A stretch of DNA of 64,000 nt, taken from positions 192,683,112 to 192,747,111 of the forward strand of contig OX465281.1 of assembly GCA_949987705.1 (NCBI GenBank), written 5' to 3'. Source of the stretch: Thereva unica (Eukaryota; Arthropoda; Insecta; Diptera; Therevidae). Made by a program: the position numbers and the translations under genes. Positions within the stretch are counted from its first letter, which is position 1; each line of letters begins with the position of its first letter. This document shows positions 53,501-64,000 of this stretch, one piece after another. The notes under the pieces were generated by a model that did no database searches, was not told the DNA's origin, and was given only the letters and a program-made list of their open reading frames with translations.

Positions 53501-54867
53501 CAACACACTAACGCATGTGGGAAAAGACAATCGTGAACGCATAGTCATACCCAACTCACTCAAGAAGGCAATACTAGAAATCTGCCACGATGACAGTGCA
53601 CACATGGATTTCGAAAAGACATACTCGAAATTGAACGCAAGATATTACTGGCCAACAGCAAACAAGGACTGCAAAGATTACACTGCAAGCTGCAAAACTT
53701 GTTTGCAATACAACCATAGAACAGCTAAAAGACTAGGATTCATTAAACCAAGAGATATACCAAATAGACCTTTCGACACGATTTCAATGGATCACTTCAG
53801 CATAACGCTAGACTCCACAAAAAAGAAAAACATAATTTTGATCATAGACCATACAACAAGATACATCATAGCAAAGAGCGTACCAGACGTAAGCTCCAGA
53901 CATGTCATCGATCTACTAGAGACAAACATCATTTTCGTTTACGGCCCACCCAAATTAATAATAAGCGATAACGCAACAAGCTTTAAATCGGCAATGATGA
54001 GAAATTTTCTAGCAAAACACAACATCGAACACATAACATCACCACCATATTTTCCGGAGTCAAATGGATTAGTAGAGCGTGCAGTAAGAACAACCACACA
54101 AGCGATAAAGAAACATATACATGATAAAGGATCAAAAAACTGGCCCTCTCTTCTACCAAAAATAGTACAAAACATCAACTCCAGCAGACAAAGTTCGCTA
54201 CGATATACACCATTCTACCTGCTTCACGGTTTTGAAGCAAGACTACAAGGCGAAAATTTATTAGGAACCATTGACCAGCAAACGACCAGGGACGATCAAA
54301 TAACCAATTTACAACAAACTCGAGATAGGGCTTCACAACACATAAAAGACAAACTCCACAAACAAAAAACATCAGAAGACGTCCACCGCAGAAAAGTGCA
54401 CTTGAAAATAGGAGATTTAGTTCTACCTGAAGTAGCCACAAGGAAGAATAAAATGGAACCGTATTATGAGGACAAACCATGGGAAATTTGTGAATTTATC
54501 AACAACATAGTAACCATCAGGAGATCAGACGAAGATGACACGGGAATTGAGTACCGTAAGAAAATCCACACATCTCAGATCAAGCCATATCACAAAAGAT
54601 CCGAAGACAATCCAGATCCCATCATATATCATACAGAAGGCGATTCCAGCTCATCCTGCGAAGACAATTCAGACATACATATCTTGCCAAGAAGACGAAG
54701 TCAAGGAACATTCGCTAGAAATCCCACACACAAACTCGAATGATGAAACACCAAACGAAGAGAAAGGCAATTCATCAATTTCGGAAATAGAAGACAACTC
54801 GGTAAGACATAACAGACCTACAAGAACAAAAAAAATGCCGCACTGGCTCAAAAACTTTCGTCTATAG
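50546..54867 (+). pseudogene. Gypsy 2 gag-pol in one frame; two one-base frame breaks
   Basis: Frame 50546-53179 starts MTLIRKLLENCTDAE and includes a capsid region, two knuckles (CPRCRKEAHPVSQC, CPICNKTGHSRTNC), protease LTLIDSGAEQSVI, reverse transcriptase (STMDITTAFMTIRI, RMPFGLSNAPKTME, TYMDDICQ) and RNase H to FHIYL. About 53160 the reading moves by one base; 53214-54743 continues with RNase H end, integrase HHCC (YYWPTANKDC..SCKTCLQY) and D,D,E (SMDHFSIT, ISDNATSF, ESNGLVERAV). Near 54700 a second one-base shift leads to the C-terminal end (PTRTKKMPHWLKNF) stopping at 54867. There is no stop between gag and pol, so no ribosomal shift is needed. No env gene. Confidence 0.92.
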
Positions 54868-54900
54868 ATTGTCAGGAGACAATTCTCTGACAGCAGGTGA

Positions 54901-55261
54901 TGTCAACGACGCACCATCCATGTACATCATGCACCTCCTTTACCAGCGCCTTCTTCCGGAATTGTGACGCAACATCTACTATCCACACAATAACTGCAAC
55001 TCAACCGGGGACCGGATTTAACCTTCTTCGGGACTTACACACGAGACGAGGAGGATTCATCGCTCAAGCCAAGCGTCCAACATTGATATCGCGACATTAT
55101 TATTATTGTGTAGTCGAAGTATTGTATTAGCTGTGGTAAATTACTATAGAACCGCGAGAATATTTCAATAAATGTACTATATATTTAATCACTCGAGTTC
55201 CTTTTATTCATACTCCTCCACCGAGCTGGACGTGCGCCCCCATCGGCCCGTCCCGTTCACA
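54901..55261 (+). repeat. Gypsy 2 3' LTR (361 bp)
   Basis: Same sequence and length as the 5' LTR apart from one base. It follows GCAGGTGA, and a clear long polypurine tract is not seen. Confidence 0.95.
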
Positions 55262-55553
55262 GTTATACAAAGAAATTCAGAAAAGAGAAATCTATACAAT
55301 AATAAATGTGAGTAATATGAATTCTATTTAATATCAAAGTACATGAGACTAATAAGTTTGTGATAGTTTTATTTGTATGAAGTTAGGATGATACAGGGTG
55401 ATCCTGAACATTCCGCCCGCCTCGTGTGATAGCACGAACGTATCTTGGTTTGTTGTGAAGGGTTGAATCATCCGCCCGCCATGACTGTCCAGTATACTTG
55501 ATAGTTAGTCTGTGATTGAACTGATAACGATATAACTGAAAATAAATAAAATA

Positions 55554-58500
55554 TTAAACTGGCGGATTGGTGTGATCAGGATCTGTGTCTATTGGTAGAA
55601 CACATAACTTTGTGATGGATCTTTTGTAGTACGTATTCATGTGACGAACAGTCACTACGCGAATTTCTCCATCAGCACCAGGATGTACTTCCGTCACTCT
55701 ACACAAAAACCATTTAGCAGGAGGCACATTCTCGTCCTTAAGGAGTACAAGGTCATTAACCTTGACAGATGTTCGATGCCACTTCCATTTTGTCCTTAAT
55801 TGTAGGTTGTGTATGTATTCTTGTTTCCATCTTCGCCAAAGCTGTTCCACCATATGCTGCACCATTTCCCATCTAGTTAAGCGATTCATAGGTAACCCAT
55901 ACAAGCATGGAGAGGGCGGAGTGAGCAAACTTTCGCCTACCAGGAAGTGACCTGGAGTCAACGCAGAGAAATCTTGTGGGTCGTCACTTAGCGCACTAAG
56001 CGGCCTTGAATTAAGGCAAGCCTCAATTTGATAGAGTAGAGTGGTCATCTCTTCGATTGATAAAGTTTGTATGCCAACTACTCTTCTTAAGTGATGCTTC
56101 AGCGATTTAACACCCGCTTCCCAATATCCGCCAAAGTGGGGAGATGCAGGGGGCATGAATTTCCACTCTGTTCCTTCATTGGAGAGAAGATCAGTCATGT
56201 TGGATTGATGTAACAATTGTTTGAGGTGGTAGGATAACTCTTTGTCAGCAGCCACGAAGTTTCGTCCATTATCGCTATAAAGCTTGCTGCAGCGGCCACG
56301 ACGACTCACAAAACGACGAAAAGCAGCTATAAAGGCCTCGGAGGTAAGATCCATAACCAATTCAATGTGAATTGCTCTAGTAGCAAAGCATATGAATAGT
56401 GCCACATAACATTTGAGAACCGTTTTGTTTCGACCTTTTACTGGTTTGACAAGAAGAGGTCCTGCATAATCAACACCACTAATCAAAAATGGTTTTGAAG
56501 GCCTGACGCGATCAGCAGGAAGATCTCCCATCAACTGGATGTTTGTGGATGCTCTGTAACGACAGCAGATGACGCAGTTTCTTATGATTTGTCGAACTCG
56601 GCTTCTTCCATTGATGATCCAGTATTTTGAGCGAATATGTTGAAGTGTCGCTTGCACACCTCCATGTAGTGTTGTACTATGTGAATGTTGGATAATCAAA
56701 AGAGCTAGGTGACTAATTTTAGGCAAAATGATGGGATGTTTTTCGTCATATGGAATTAAGGCATTCTTGAGTCTTCCCCCAACACGCATTAAGTGAAGAT
56801 CGTCTATAAAAGGTTGTAAACTTAGTAGTTTGCTGGACGCCGGTAAGTCCCTTTTATGTTTGAGACATGTATATTCATTGATGAAAGTAGACTGTTGAGC
56901 CTGTCGTATCCAGATGTTTAGAGCTGTATCTGTCTCTAAAATCTTTAAACTGCCACAAGTTCGTAATGACGAAGATGTTCGACAATTCTGAATAAATCGA
57001 AGCAAATAGGCAGTTATGCGCAGGAGACGCCGTAAACAAGAATATCTATATAGCAGGTCAACTTTAGGTTCTTCTACTATTGCTGTTGCATGACAAGCAG
57101 TACGACACTCTTCTGATACTTGTATATTGGACGGGCTAGTTGAACTCTGAGGCCAATGGTTAGAAGTATTTGTAAGCCATGGTGGACCTGACCACCACAA
57201 ATTGAAGGTCGATAGCTCTGACGCTGGGATGCCCCTTGTGATGCAATCCGCGGGATTATCGCTTGACTGAATGTGATGCCAACTAGCATTTGGAAGTCGT
57301 GTTTGAATCATTGCTACTCGGTTTGCCACGAATACCTTCCACTTTGAGGGATGCTCACGGAGCCAGGCCAACACTATCGTGGAGTCAGTCCATAGATGAA
57401 TAGGTACATTTGTGAGATTCAAAGTTTTATGCACGTAGTCAACCAGCTCAGTCAGTATGACAGCGCCGCACAGTTCTAATCTGGGCAAAGAAACTGTTTT
57501 AATGGGACTGACTCTAGTCTTGGCAGAAATGAGAGAAACTTGAACGTTCTCAAGGTCATGGATAATGCGTAGATATACCGCAGCTCCGTAAGCGGAGAGT
57601 GAAGCATCGGAGAATCCGTGTATCTCTAATCCTAGAGGATTCTGTTGCAGTCCTACCCATCGATGTATCCGTAATTTGCTTAGCACCTTGAGCTCTTGCT
57701 TATAGGATGTCCAATTTTTCTGTGTCTCATCAGGTATACATTCATCCCAATCTAATTTAACTATCCATAGCTTCTGTAATAATAATTTTGCAGTAATGGA
57801 AACTGGAGATAGCCAACCGAGCGGGTCATAAATTCTGCTGATGTCTGCGAGTATAGACCGTTTCGTGTCGACACTAGAGTCAGTAAGTTGAATGTTGAAC
57901 TGAAAGGTGTCAGTAAAAGGACACCAAGTAATCCCTAACGTCTTGATCTCTGCATCACTTACAATCTTGACTGATGATACGTGCTCCCTATCCTGTTCTG
58001 GAACATCATTAAGCAAGTCTGTTGAGTTGGATAGCCATTTCCTCAATTTAAATCCACCTCGTAGAAGAAGATCGCTTACTTCGACACGGAGTTGACGAGC
58101 TGAATCTTCATCATAGGCTCCAAAGAGTGCATCGTCGACGTAAAAATTATGACGTATTACATTGGCAGCTTCAGGATGACTTGTTTCATAATCGTCAGCC
58201 AATTGGCGCAAAGTCTTACATGCCAAATAAGGTGCGGTGGCGGTACCATAAGTGACTGTCAGTAGTCGATAACATTGAATAGGCTGAGATGTGTTGCAAC
58301 GCCACAAAATTCGTTGTAGGTCCCTATCAGCTGGATTAACTAAGATTTGCCGATACATTTTTTCGATATCAGCTGCAAATACAATAGGATAACGTCGCCA
58401 TTTCATCAGTACTGACATCACGTCATTCAGGACCTTGGGCCCAATATGGAGCAGATCGTTCAACGAAGAACCTGAAGATGTTTTTTGTGACCCATTGAAG

Positions 58501-61500
58501 ACTACGCGGAGTTTTGTAGTGGTACTACTCAGCTTGACCACAGCATGATGTGGTAGATAGTAAGTCTTTCCATTTGAAATTGCTTCATCACTTACTAACT
58601 CCATGTGATTCAATCTTAAATACTCATCCATGAAGAGAGAGTATGAGTTATGAAGTTCCGTATCTTTCTTAAATCTTCGCTCCATGCGTAAAAGTGCATT
58701 GAGAGCCGCTTCTCTAGATTCTCCCAACATGCAAACAGCTGTTTTCAATGGTAGACGTACAATGTATCGACCTGTACTATCTCGGCAGTGTGTAGAGCGA
58801 TAGAAATCTTCGCATTCGGCTTCATCGGTCGTTAATAACGATGTGGCAGGAGGTTCTTCAGTTTCCCAGAACTTTTGTAAAAGTGTATTTAATTCAACTG
58901 ATGAAGTGTGAAAACTTACTGTAATTGATGATTGAGCTGGCGAACTATCGATTGGTCCAGATAATATCCAACCTAGAGTGGTTGCTTGTGCGAGTGGGGA
59001 ACCTTCTGGACCATGTTTGATGGGGCCTAGTAGAACTTTATTATAAACTTCGACGCCTAGAATTAAATCAACTTGAGCAGGTTTATCATAATCTGGATCT
59101 GCTAGTTGAAGCCCACAGAGATGTGGCCAGTCAGTTCGGTGCACAGGTTGTGACGGCAGCAAGTCTTTCAGATTTGAAAACACCAACGAATGTACAGAGT
59201 ATGTGATGTTAGAGTTAACTGTTGATGTTATGCTATACTGTACAGATGCCTTAGCAGTGCCTGCCTTAATTTTACCAACAACTTCGACGGATACGTTTGC
59301 TTTTGTTTTTGGTAAATGTAGCAATTTAACAAGTGAAGATGATATAAAATTGGACTCAGAACCTTGATCCAGCAGGGCACGAACCTTGACGAGGGTTCCG
59401 TCAGGTGACTGTATAAGAATCATAGCAGTAGCTAATAAAACTGCAGGTGAATAATACCTATTGTGTACCATGTGAACACTTGTCTTTATTGGAGCATCAT
59501 GAACTAAAGTGTTGGAAGCATGAGTAGTTGGAGAGGTGTTACTGACTTGGTGTATGAGCGAGTGATGTTTGTGGTTACACTGCTTGCAACGATACTCTGA
59601 AGGACAGCTTTCAACGGTGTGCCCAGACTTCAGACAATTTTCGCATAAATCTTTACGTTGGATAAACTTGATGCGATCATCAATGGATAATGATAGAAAA
59701 CGTGGACAAGAGTATACCAAATGCTTTCGTTGACAGTATGGACAACCTCTCGAAGAAGATGCAAAATGATTCCGAACTGTAGTTTTGGTGTACCGCTGCG
59801 GAGGCGCGATCCTTTTAATAGTGCTTGTTTCATTATTCTTCAAGGTACTGAGTGTATGGAGTCTGCCTTCTAGGAATTGTTGTAGCGAAGAAAATGCAGG
59901 AACTTTTGTTGAAGAAGTGAGTGAAGTTTCCCAGTCCTTTCGTGTTGTACGATCTAGTTTAGAAGAAAGAAAATATACCAGCCAATCATCCCAGGTGCTC
60001 ACTGGACGAGATAAATTCTGCAATGCTCTGACTGACTGATTGAAACTGTCTAAGACTCGACGGAGCTCAAGTGGAGATTCACCTTCCATTCCTTGCAACT
60101 TAACGAGAGAATGTAAGTTTGTATTTACTAGAATACGCTCATTATTGTATCGCTCCAACAGACTAGACCATGCAGATTCATAACACTGCGTTACACGATT
60201 TTGGTACCCTCTTAACTGCTAGCTGGAATAAATAGGTAATGATTCATAGATTAAATGTTCCAAACATATGTGGTATCCATCACGTCTAGTTTTCGAGGTA
60301 GGTGCTCTAGTTACGAAGTACGGATTTTATTAGATTTCTTTTAAATAGTTCATTTGTTAGGGGTTTTGACCTCTAACTAAATGTTAACTCACGAAATTTT
60401 TTTTAAAAAAATAGTTTTTAGTGAGTAAAATATGTTAAAAAAAAAGTTTCGTAAAATTGGTTGTGCGCTACCCCTAAAATAACCCCCTAAAAACAGAAAA
60501 TTCTGTTTTTGGCTAATATCTCCTAAACGGCAGGTCCTACCACAAAATATTATTTACAAAGTTTGTAGATCATGCGATTATCTACAAAAAATGGTATTAT
60601 GCATTTTCCCGTATGAATGACCATTCATGAGATATCGCCGTTTTAAAGATTTGAGATACTTATGTCCCCCCAATTCGCAACTTGTATAGGTAATCAGATG
60701 TTCGCTATATCCTCTTTTGGACCACGTTGCTAATATTTTCAGGGGTGATTCCTGGTTAGTTTTGGAGAAAAAAATTGTTCTAGAGAGGGGGCTATCCCCA
60801 CTATCCACTAAGATACAGGGTGTTTACGAAAGAAAAAAAATTACTTTTTTAATATTTACTTTAACTTGAATAACTCCTAGACTAAGTATCGTAGAGCAAC
60901 GTAATTGGGTTCGTCTTTTAGGTAATTGTGCATTCTTTTATATGATATTAAGAACAGAATCTTGAGTGACTCCGTTTACACGATATTTATGTTCAAAATA
61001 TGACCAAAATGCTAAAATATTGGAATTTTTCTAAAAAAAAAAACGAAAAATATTGCGATTTTGATCACAGTTTTTAATTGCATATCTTTTAAACGGAGTC
61101 ACTCAAGCTTCTGTTGCTCTACAATACTTAGTCTAGGAGTTATTCAAGTTTAAGTAAATATTAAAAAAATAATTTTTTTTGTTTTATCTTAGTGGATAAT
61201 GGGGATAGCCCCCTCTCTAGAACAATTTTTTTCTCCAAAACTAACCAGGAATCACCCCTGAAAATATTAGCAACGTGGTCCAAAAGAGGATATAGCGAAC
61301 ATCTGATTACCTATACAAGTTGCGAATTAGGGGGACATAAGTATCTCAAATCTTTAAAACGGCGATATCTCATGAACGGTCATTCATACGGGAAAATGCA
61401 TAATACCATTTTTTGTAGATAATCGCATGATCTACAAACTTTGTAAATAATATTTTGTGGTAGGACCTGCCGTTTAGGAGATATTAGCCAAAAACAGAAT

Positions 61501-62379
61501 TTTCTGTTTTTAGGGGGTTATTTTAGGGGTAGCGTACAACCAATTTTACGAAACTTTTTTTTAACATATTTTACTCACTAAAAACTATTTTTTTAAAAAA
61601 AATTTCGTGAGTTAACATTTAGTTAGAGGTCAAAACCCCTAACAAATGAACTATTTAAAAGAAATCTAATAAAATCCGTACTTCGTAACTAGACCACCTA
61701 CCTCGAAAACTAGACGTGATGGATACCACATATGTTTGGAACATTTAATCTATGACTCATTACCTATTTATTCCAGCTAGCAGTTAAGAGGGTACTCAAT
61801 TTTTTTTTTCATTTGTAACGCAGTGTAATTGGTGCTTGTCACAGTCAAGTGCTTCAGAAGTTTTGATGCTTCACCAGTAATTGCAGCCTTAAGGTAATGC
61901 ATCTTTTGTACATCACTTATGGAGCAATTGTTATGAATGAGTGAAACATATGTATCGTGGAAAGACGGCCATTCAAAGTATGACCCACTAAATGACGGTA
62001 AATCGATTTTGGGTAACTTTACTGAGAGATTGTGATGATTTACAGCAGTAGCATTAAGTAAAGAGGTATCATTTGCCGATGCTGACGGACTTAACTGATC
62101 TTGAAGCCACGATATAGCTTCCATGTACGAACATTCTGTAAGGGAGTAAATGTCTTGCTGGAATATTTCATCCGTTTCCTTTGTACTTGGTGGAGTTGTC
62201 TCATTGTAGTCGTCGTATGCAGTTACAAACTTACTCCAATAATCATCAATCAGCTTTATTCTGGCCTGAAGAAAGGAATCAGTGCGTTTATCCTTTGCTG
62301 TTTTTGCCGAATTAATTACAAACTTTGTGATTCTCTCGGATCTAGTGAGAATTTTAGTTTTGACCGTGTCGGTCATTTT
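55554..62379 (-). pseudogene. BEL/Pao gag-pol polyprotein, split by a transposon in gag
   Basis: Minus-strand coding runs from 62379 (MTDTVKTKIL; an in-frame ATG lies 11 codons earlier at 62412) to 61826, is interrupted by 60184-61825, then continues to 55554. The first piece is the BEL gag block (LPKIDLPSFSGSYFEWPSFHD). The second has zinc knuckles (CPYCQRKHLVYSC, CENCLKSGHTVESC, CKQCNHKHHSLIH), protease LLDQGSESNFIS, reverse transcriptase (FAADIEKMYRQILV, YGTATAPYLA, FYVDDALFG), RNase H, integrase (HGG...C..C; GVDYAGPL, YSDNGRNF, GGYWEAGVK) and a C-terminal DUF5641-type domain (WKWHRTSVKVNDLVLLKDE). The long piece is a 1,534-residue open frame without any lesion. Only the insertion disables it, apart from the lost 5' LTR. 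Confidence 0.92.
60184..61825. mobile_element. 1.64-kb fold-back DNA transposon inside BEL gag
   Basis: Almost the whole element is an inverted repeat: arms of about 770 bp run from CACTGCGTTACA (60184) and back from TGTAACGCAGTG (61825), around a centre near 61000-61040. TAA flanks both ends (60181-60183, 61826-61828). A 3-bp duplication and CACTG tips suggest a CACTA/EnSpm-like or PIF-like origin, not proven. The two arms give mirror-image 76-residue frames (60578-60808 and 61192-61422) which are by-products. No transposase. Taking out the element and one TAA keeps the gag frame open, which confirms the borders. Confidence 0.9.
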
Positions 62380-63291
62380 GAGAATTTTAACTATGACTTT
62401 TGCTTGCAACAACTAAAACAAGTGAATAAAACAAAACGTAGTTCATACGAGCTTGACTGAATGTCCGAAAAGTCATCAAATAGTCCACTATTAAATATTA
62501 ACCAAGTTAACTAACGATGATTTACAAATACACGCCGAATATATTTATGTTTCAATAAATAATAAAGTCAATCATTAGCAATTCAATTATAAATTATGTT
62601 CATAATAAAACCACGAATTAATTTCAAAGTTTATTTTGTTTGTGAAAAAAAAACACTCAATAGAACTTTTATATGGAAATAGTATTCAATCCCGTTCAAA
62701 ACTATCCACACTTTCAATTGCTTTTGATCAAGTTAAAATTTGTTCCTGAAATTAGGCTAAATGTTTTTACCTGAATCTCATAATTTGCTCGTGAATTAGT
62801 GAGCGAAATTAAATGAATGTCTTCTTTCATACAATTTTATAAAAAAAAAAACTGTTATTATTTAATCTTATGATCCAAATTAAATAAAGTTCACTTTCAT
62901 GATTCCGACACAAATTTATAAGGAACTGTTTCTATGTACTCTAAATGAATTTATTCAATATGAAAATGAATCACTGTACATCTGTACGGTTTTCTTTGTC
63001 ACTTGCTAGCGGATCTGCGAATTCTGAGTAACTGAGAATAAGATGGTACTTACTGGAGCATTGTTTTAAAAAACGTCTTCACTTATTATCCGTTGTGTTG
63101 GACAGAACTCACCAGAATCCATCCGTTATGATGATTGTTGGAGTTGGCGATTTATATGTATTTTACCTTAGCACTTCGAGTTTGGTTACTGTACAACCGC
63201 GGGTTGACCACTATGCACTTCCCACAATTATCTTAACTTGTAGTTAAAAGAGGCACGGTTCCCAATTGGATCCGGCTCGAAGGACCAAAAA
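62380..63291 (-). other. BEL leader region (no gene)
   Basis: About 900 bp between the primer site and gag. AT-rich, without a credible frame on either strand. Confidence 0.6.
63270..63287 (-). promoter_or_regulatory. BEL primer-binding site
   Basis: On the minus strand TGGTCCTTCGAGCCGGATCC begins 4 nt after the LTR tip CGACAACA. This primer sequence is common in insect BEL/Pao elements; the tRNA was not identified here. Confidence 0.75.
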
Positions 63292-63304
63292 TGTTGTCGA
63301 TAAT

Positions 63305-63450
63305 GTTGTTCCAAAATAACACCGTTAAGAAATTCGAACCCTAAACGTTTTTGGGGTCACTGATCACGAAAATCGAGGTCCCGCGGTTCTAAAACATGGG
63401 CATCACCCTTAAAAATGCGAAAAACACCCCTTTTTAGGGGTTTTTCGCGA
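63305..63450. repeat. Dispersed ~145-bp repeat, copy 2
   Basis: GTTCCAAAATAACACCGTTAAG through AAAACACCCCTTTTTAGGGG matches 49288-49440. It begins 3 bp beyond the surviving tip of the BEL 5' LTR, as if it replaced the rest of that LTR. Confidence 0.75.
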
Positions 63451-63659
63451 TTATTTCAATATTATTTGGACCAGCATGGTTTTCTTCCAGCTCGTTCCCG
63501 TAGGATGAGTAGTTTTAAGAGGAATCGCAGTTAAAAAATATATTTTTTTATTTAAAAAAGTAAATTTAGCAACAACCTCTAATCAACTCTATCATTTCTC
63601 TTCCTCTGCCACGCGTCTTTTCTCCTCTCTTCTTTCTGATAGATTTTAATGTGTTCGTC

Positions 63660-64000
63660 ACAATGGCAGAACATCCTCTCTTCTGCCGGTGCGTCTGGGT
63701 GTGCCTCAAGGCTCGATAATGGGTCCTAAAACTTAATCCAATTAAATCCCAAGTATTGCTTATAAGCCATCGTCCTATATCCTCTGAATATACTCCTAAA
63801 CTATTAGTAGGTGATGTTCCTATTCCTGTCGTTGATTGTGTCAAGAGCCTTGGGATATTTATTAATTGTAAGCTTTCCTGTTGTATATCATGTTTCCTTC
63901 ATGCTGTCCCCAAGATATATGGTACCTTGCGAAAACTGTGGCTGTTCGCCGATCTGCTTTCACCTTCTATCCGTGCCAAGCTGGTGAAATCACTTATTCT
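63660..64000 (+). pseudogene. LINE reverse-transcriptase fragment with internal deletion, runs off the window
   Basis: The plus strand encodes GVPQGSIMGP (motif B, 63695-63728), then jumps past the catalytic FADD block to a thumb-type region (LLISHRPISSEYTPKLL, VPIPVVDCVKSLGIFI) and a C-terminal piece (VPKIYGTLRKLW). The core catalytic aspartates are missing. Family unsettled: CR1/jockey type, clearly different from the LINE at 5055. It may continue beyond the window. Confidence 0.6.

Larger units (their letters stand above)
49822..55261 (+). mobile_element. Ty3/Gypsy retrotransposon 2, complete, near-identical LTRs, 5-bp duplication
   Basis: Two 361-bp LTRs (TGTCAACGACG...CCCGTTCACA) bracket a gag-pol frame. 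GTTAT flanks it (49817-49821, 55262-55266). TGGCGCAGTCGGTACTCC follows the 5' LTR as the primer site. By eye the LTRs differ at one base (49964 A, 55043 G), so the insertion is recent. Gag and pol share one frame, unlike Gypsy 1. The coding region nevertheless has two frame breaks. Confidence 0.95.
49656..55470 (-). repeat. BEL 3' LTR, split by Gypsy element 2
   Basis: The LTR pieces are 55470-55262 (TGATTCAACCCTTCACAACA...) and 49821-49656 (...TATCGACAACA). Joining them with one copy of GTTAT gives about 370 bp with TG...CA ends. The final TATCGACAACA equals the surviving tip of the 5' LTR at 63302-63292, which confirms the boundary. Confidence 0.75.
49656..63302 (-). mobile_element. BEL/Pao retrotransposon (minus strand), split twice by other elements
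   Basis: In minus-strand order: a short 5' LTR remnant ending CGACAACA (63302-63292), a primer site (from 63287), a leader, gag-pol (62379-55554), a polypurine tract GGCGGGCGGA, and a 3' LTR starting TGATTCAACCC at 55470 and ending CGACAACA at 49656. Two insertions interrupt it: a fold-back transposon in gag (60184-61825) and a complete Ty3/Gypsy element in the 3' LTR (49822-55261). Without these the element is about 6.6 kb. Most of the 5' LTR is missing. Confidence 0.88.

Noticed and set aside
54535..54700. Separate env-like gene at the end of Gypsy 2
   Set aside because: The frame overlaps pol and ends in the usual pol C-terminal block; no signal peptide, membrane anchor or cleavage site was seen. 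It is the frame-shifted end of pol.
60578..61422. Mirror-image 76-residue frames MD(S/N)GDSPLSRTIFF...
   Set aside because: They are the two arms of one palindrome; no domain recognised and no other support for coding.
63566..63844. Minus-strand 92-residue frame
   Set aside because: It is antisense to the LINE reverse-transcriptase fragment at 63660-64000.

Overview
This window looks like a repeat-packed stretch of an insect nuclear genome. It holds short GT-AG introns, a signal-peptide gene of the insect-allergen (G12 / nitrile-specifier) repeat family, and many arthropod-type mobile elements (RTE, jockey, I-like and CR1/jockey-superfamily LINEs, Ty3/Gypsy, BEL/Pao, PIF/Harbinger, P-like, hAT-like, Helitron). 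A fly is plausible but not proven. I see only one confident host gene, on the minus strand at 45322-46058 (three exons, TATA box), and one possible second spliced gene at 46952-47501. Almost everything else is transposons, commonly inserted into one another. Layout: 1-2740 is a minus-strand LINE cut by a 333-bp MITE. 2745-5050 holds an RTE endonuclease relic, a large palindrome and old repeat sequence. 5055-8572 is a nearly complete LINE of the same family as the first, with one in-frame stop. 8744-9275 holds two small inverted-repeat elements. 9371-13063 is a PIF/Harbinger transposon with transposase and MADF-type genes, carrying a second, deleted PIF-like element inside. 13067-14500 is RTE debris. 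15289-21175 contains a THAP-like fragment and a P-type transposase fragment separated by palindromes and by an inverted-repeat element that carries a 5'-truncated I-like LINE. 24800-30764 is a minus-strand Ty3/Gypsy element with a Helitron in its leader. 30765-35473 is a probable second Helitron filled with a 118-bp satellite. 35474-36191 is a MITE inside a MITE. 36746-41993 is a near full-length jockey-like LINE with a 15-bp target duplication. 43290-45050 is a three-layer nest (RTE, hAT MITE, RTE). After the host genes, 49656-63302 is a minus-strand BEL/Pao element whose 3' LTR is split by a young Ty3/Gypsy element and whose gag is split by a 1.6-kb fold-back transposon. The window ends in another LINE reverse-transcriptase relic. 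How the parts relate: the elements supply their own replication genes, and the target-site duplications plus empty sites visible elsewhere in the window allow the order of insertion to be read. Several otherwise young elements carry only one to three lesions each (in-frame stops or one-base shifts), which could be real decay or sequence error. I found no convincing evidence of a wholly new biological system. The most unusual structures are the double PIF/Harbinger nest, the dimeric satellite inside a probable Helitron, the BEL/fold-back/Gypsy nest, and paired empty and filled insertion sites.
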